Positions 5,526 to 6,740 of a DNA stretch of 6,740 nucleotides are shown piece by piece. Source of the DNA: Halobacteriales archaeon (lineage in GTDB: Archaea; Halobacteriota; Halobacteria; Halobacteriales; SKSH01). Below the pieces are notes generated by a model. The model worked only from the letters and a program-made list of their open reading frames with translations, was not told the origin of the DNA and did not search any database. Position 1 is the stretch's first letter. Every line of letters begins with the position of its first letter. The stretch covers positions 1 through 6,740 of the forward strand of contig SKSH01000218.1 in the NCBI GenBank assembly GCA_007118075.1. The letters run 5' to 3'. A program made the position numbers and the translations under genes.

Positions 5526-6740
5526 CAGAGACCAATATTAGACAGAAGTACACGGCAGCGTTCCTGACGATCGTGATGATCGTCGGAATGGTAGCAATGG
5601 GCGCATTCGTCGCCATGCCCGCGGCGGCGGATGACGATAATCCAACGACGTTTGGCGCTGATCACAGCGTGAGTGCGTCGCCGGCAGATTTGGGTGAAGG
5701 TGTGGATTCGACCCACACGTTCACGTGGGATATAGAGGAAGCGATTGAAGAAAACGATGACTTCACCCTCAATGTATCCTACCAAGATGGATTCAATCTT
5801 GAGAGTGTAGAACCTGCTGATGTCGATTTCGAGGGTGAAGCACCGAATAATGCAGACTGGCACGACAATGAAGGAGTCTTGGAACTTACCTTCGACGATT
5901 GGGGTGGTGGTACAGTCTCAGCCGAGGAGAATGTTGCATTGGTGATTGCAGATGTCTCAGATCACCCGACAGCCACAGACACGTACGACATCGAGATCGA
6001 TCTGGAAAGTGACGATTTCGATGATAGCAGTGAGTCGTTCGAATTGGATCTTCCAGGTCCAGTCGAACTCCTCGATGACGATGGCGATTCCGTCAATCAT
6101 TACACCCTGATTGGTGACGCGTTGGACGCGGCAGGAGCTGATTACACCGTGGATGTCGCTGAAGGCATCTACGTTGAGCGTGGTGACCAATTAGCTATCA
6201 CCGACGATGGAATCACCCTCAGCGGTGATGATGCTACCATCGCCCTCAGTCAAGCTGACGATTATGATGCCGATTATGTTGATATCACCGCAAATGGTGT
6301 GTCTATCTCCGGATTCGTCTTCGATGGTGAGGATGCAGATCGAGCAATCGTATCTACTGGTAATCCAGATGGTATCACCCTAACTGACAACGAGTTCAGG
6401 CACTTTGACCACGACAACGGTGTTGTCCACTTATCTACCACCGGGACCGAAGATATCGATGTCTCCGGTAGTGTATTCAACCAGACTGACTCTGGATTGA
6501 CAATTGACTCTGGGGGAGATGTCTCGGTTTCAGGTGTTGAAGCATGGAACCTCACTGTGGCCGCTGCTGATTTCCTTGATATTACATCAGCTGGTGACGT
6601 TGAGGTCGAAGATATCGACCTGACCGACACCGAGATCTCCGGCAGTCTCATCGAGATTTCTGGTGATTATGATCGTGTTGACGTCTCAGACGTATTCGTC
6701 GACACTGAGAACAACGAGAGTGACGCAACGGTCCTCGAAC
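5522..6740 (+). CDS. Haloarchaeal surface glycoprotein with a beta-helix region (C-terminus cut off by window edge)
   Basis: The frame is open for 406 codons to the right edge. The N-terminus (MTETNIRQKYTAAFL...) is a Sec signal peptide resembling those of haloarchaeal S-layer glycoproteins. Cleavage is likely after MPAAA (residue 36), leaving DDDN as the mature start. Residues about 40-178 look like an acidic all-beta domain (THTFTWDIEEA, FTLNVSYQDGF). From about 185 the pattern is pectin-lyase-like parallel beta-helix: IGDALDAAGADYTVDVAEGIY, then DGITLSG, NGVSISGFVF and DGITLTDNEF rungs continuing to the edge. NxS/T sequons are at N84, N320, N343 and N398. Proteins with this signal often end in a PGF-CTERM sorting segment, which would lie beyond the window. 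GC content is clearly lower than in the kinases on sampled lines (47-53% against about 62%). It may be the cell's S-layer protein or an accessory surface protein; the beta-helix favours the latter. Confidence 0.85.
   Translation, partial: MTETNIRQKYTAAFLTIVMIVGMVAMGAFVAMPAAADDDNPTTFGADHSVSASPADLGEGVDSTHTFTWDIEEAIEENDDFTLNVSYQDGFNLESVEPADVDFEGEAPNNADWHDNEGVLELTFDDWGGGTVSAEENVALVIADVSDHPTATDTYDIEIDLESDDFDDSSESFELDLPGPVELLDDDGDSVNHYTLIGDALDAAGADYTVDVAEGIYVERGDQLAITDDGITLSGDDATIALSQADDYDADYVDITANGVSISGFVFDGEDADRAIVSTGNPDGITLTDNEFRHFDHDNGVVHLSTTGTEDIDVSGSVFNQTDSGLTIDSGGDVSVSGVEAWNLTVAAADFLDITSAGDVEVEDIDLTDTEISGSLIEISGDYDRVDVSDVFVDTENNESDATVLE

Overview
The window looks like haloarchaeal (class Halobacteria) chromosome. 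The proteins are very acidic (Asp/Glu-rich). The start regions have archaeal TATA-like elements about 25-30 bases upstream, with leaderless or nearly leaderless starts. The sensor kinases are soluble and begin with a receiver domain, a common haloarchaeal design. One surface protein carries a twin-arginine signal and the other a haloarchaeal surface-glycoprotein type signal peptide. GC content, hand-counted on sampled 60-base lines, is about 62% in the kinases, about 58% in the first surface gene, and about 47-53% in the last gene.

Layout. The left half (1-3623) is on the minus strand and holds two tandem, paralogous phosphorelay sensor proteins. The downstream one runs off the left edge and shows REC-GAF-PAS-GAF before the cut. 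The upstream one is complete and shows REC-PAS-PAS-HisKA-HATPase_c. A divergent, AT-rich intergenic region (3624-3912) with several nested palindromes separates them from the right half.

The right half is on the plus strand and encodes two exported surface proteins. The first (3913-5109) has a Tat signal and GLUG-motif repeats. After a second AT-rich gap there is a strong TATA box (5373-5380) and a roughly 118-base predicted leader. That leader contains two clear hairpins and a 30-codon micro-ORF. The micro-ORF overlaps, by ATGA, the start of a Sec-type, beta-helix-containing surface glycoprotein (from 5522, cut off at the right edge).

How the genes may work together. Both kinases lack membrane segments and would sense intracellular or diffusible cues. 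Their output is not visible here. The divergent arrangement next to two cell-surface genes makes control of the surface layer a reasonable guess, but nothing in the sequence proves it. I see no mobile element, tRNA, rRNA or CRISPR array. The most unusual part is the structured leader with its micro-ORF in front of the surface glycoprotein.
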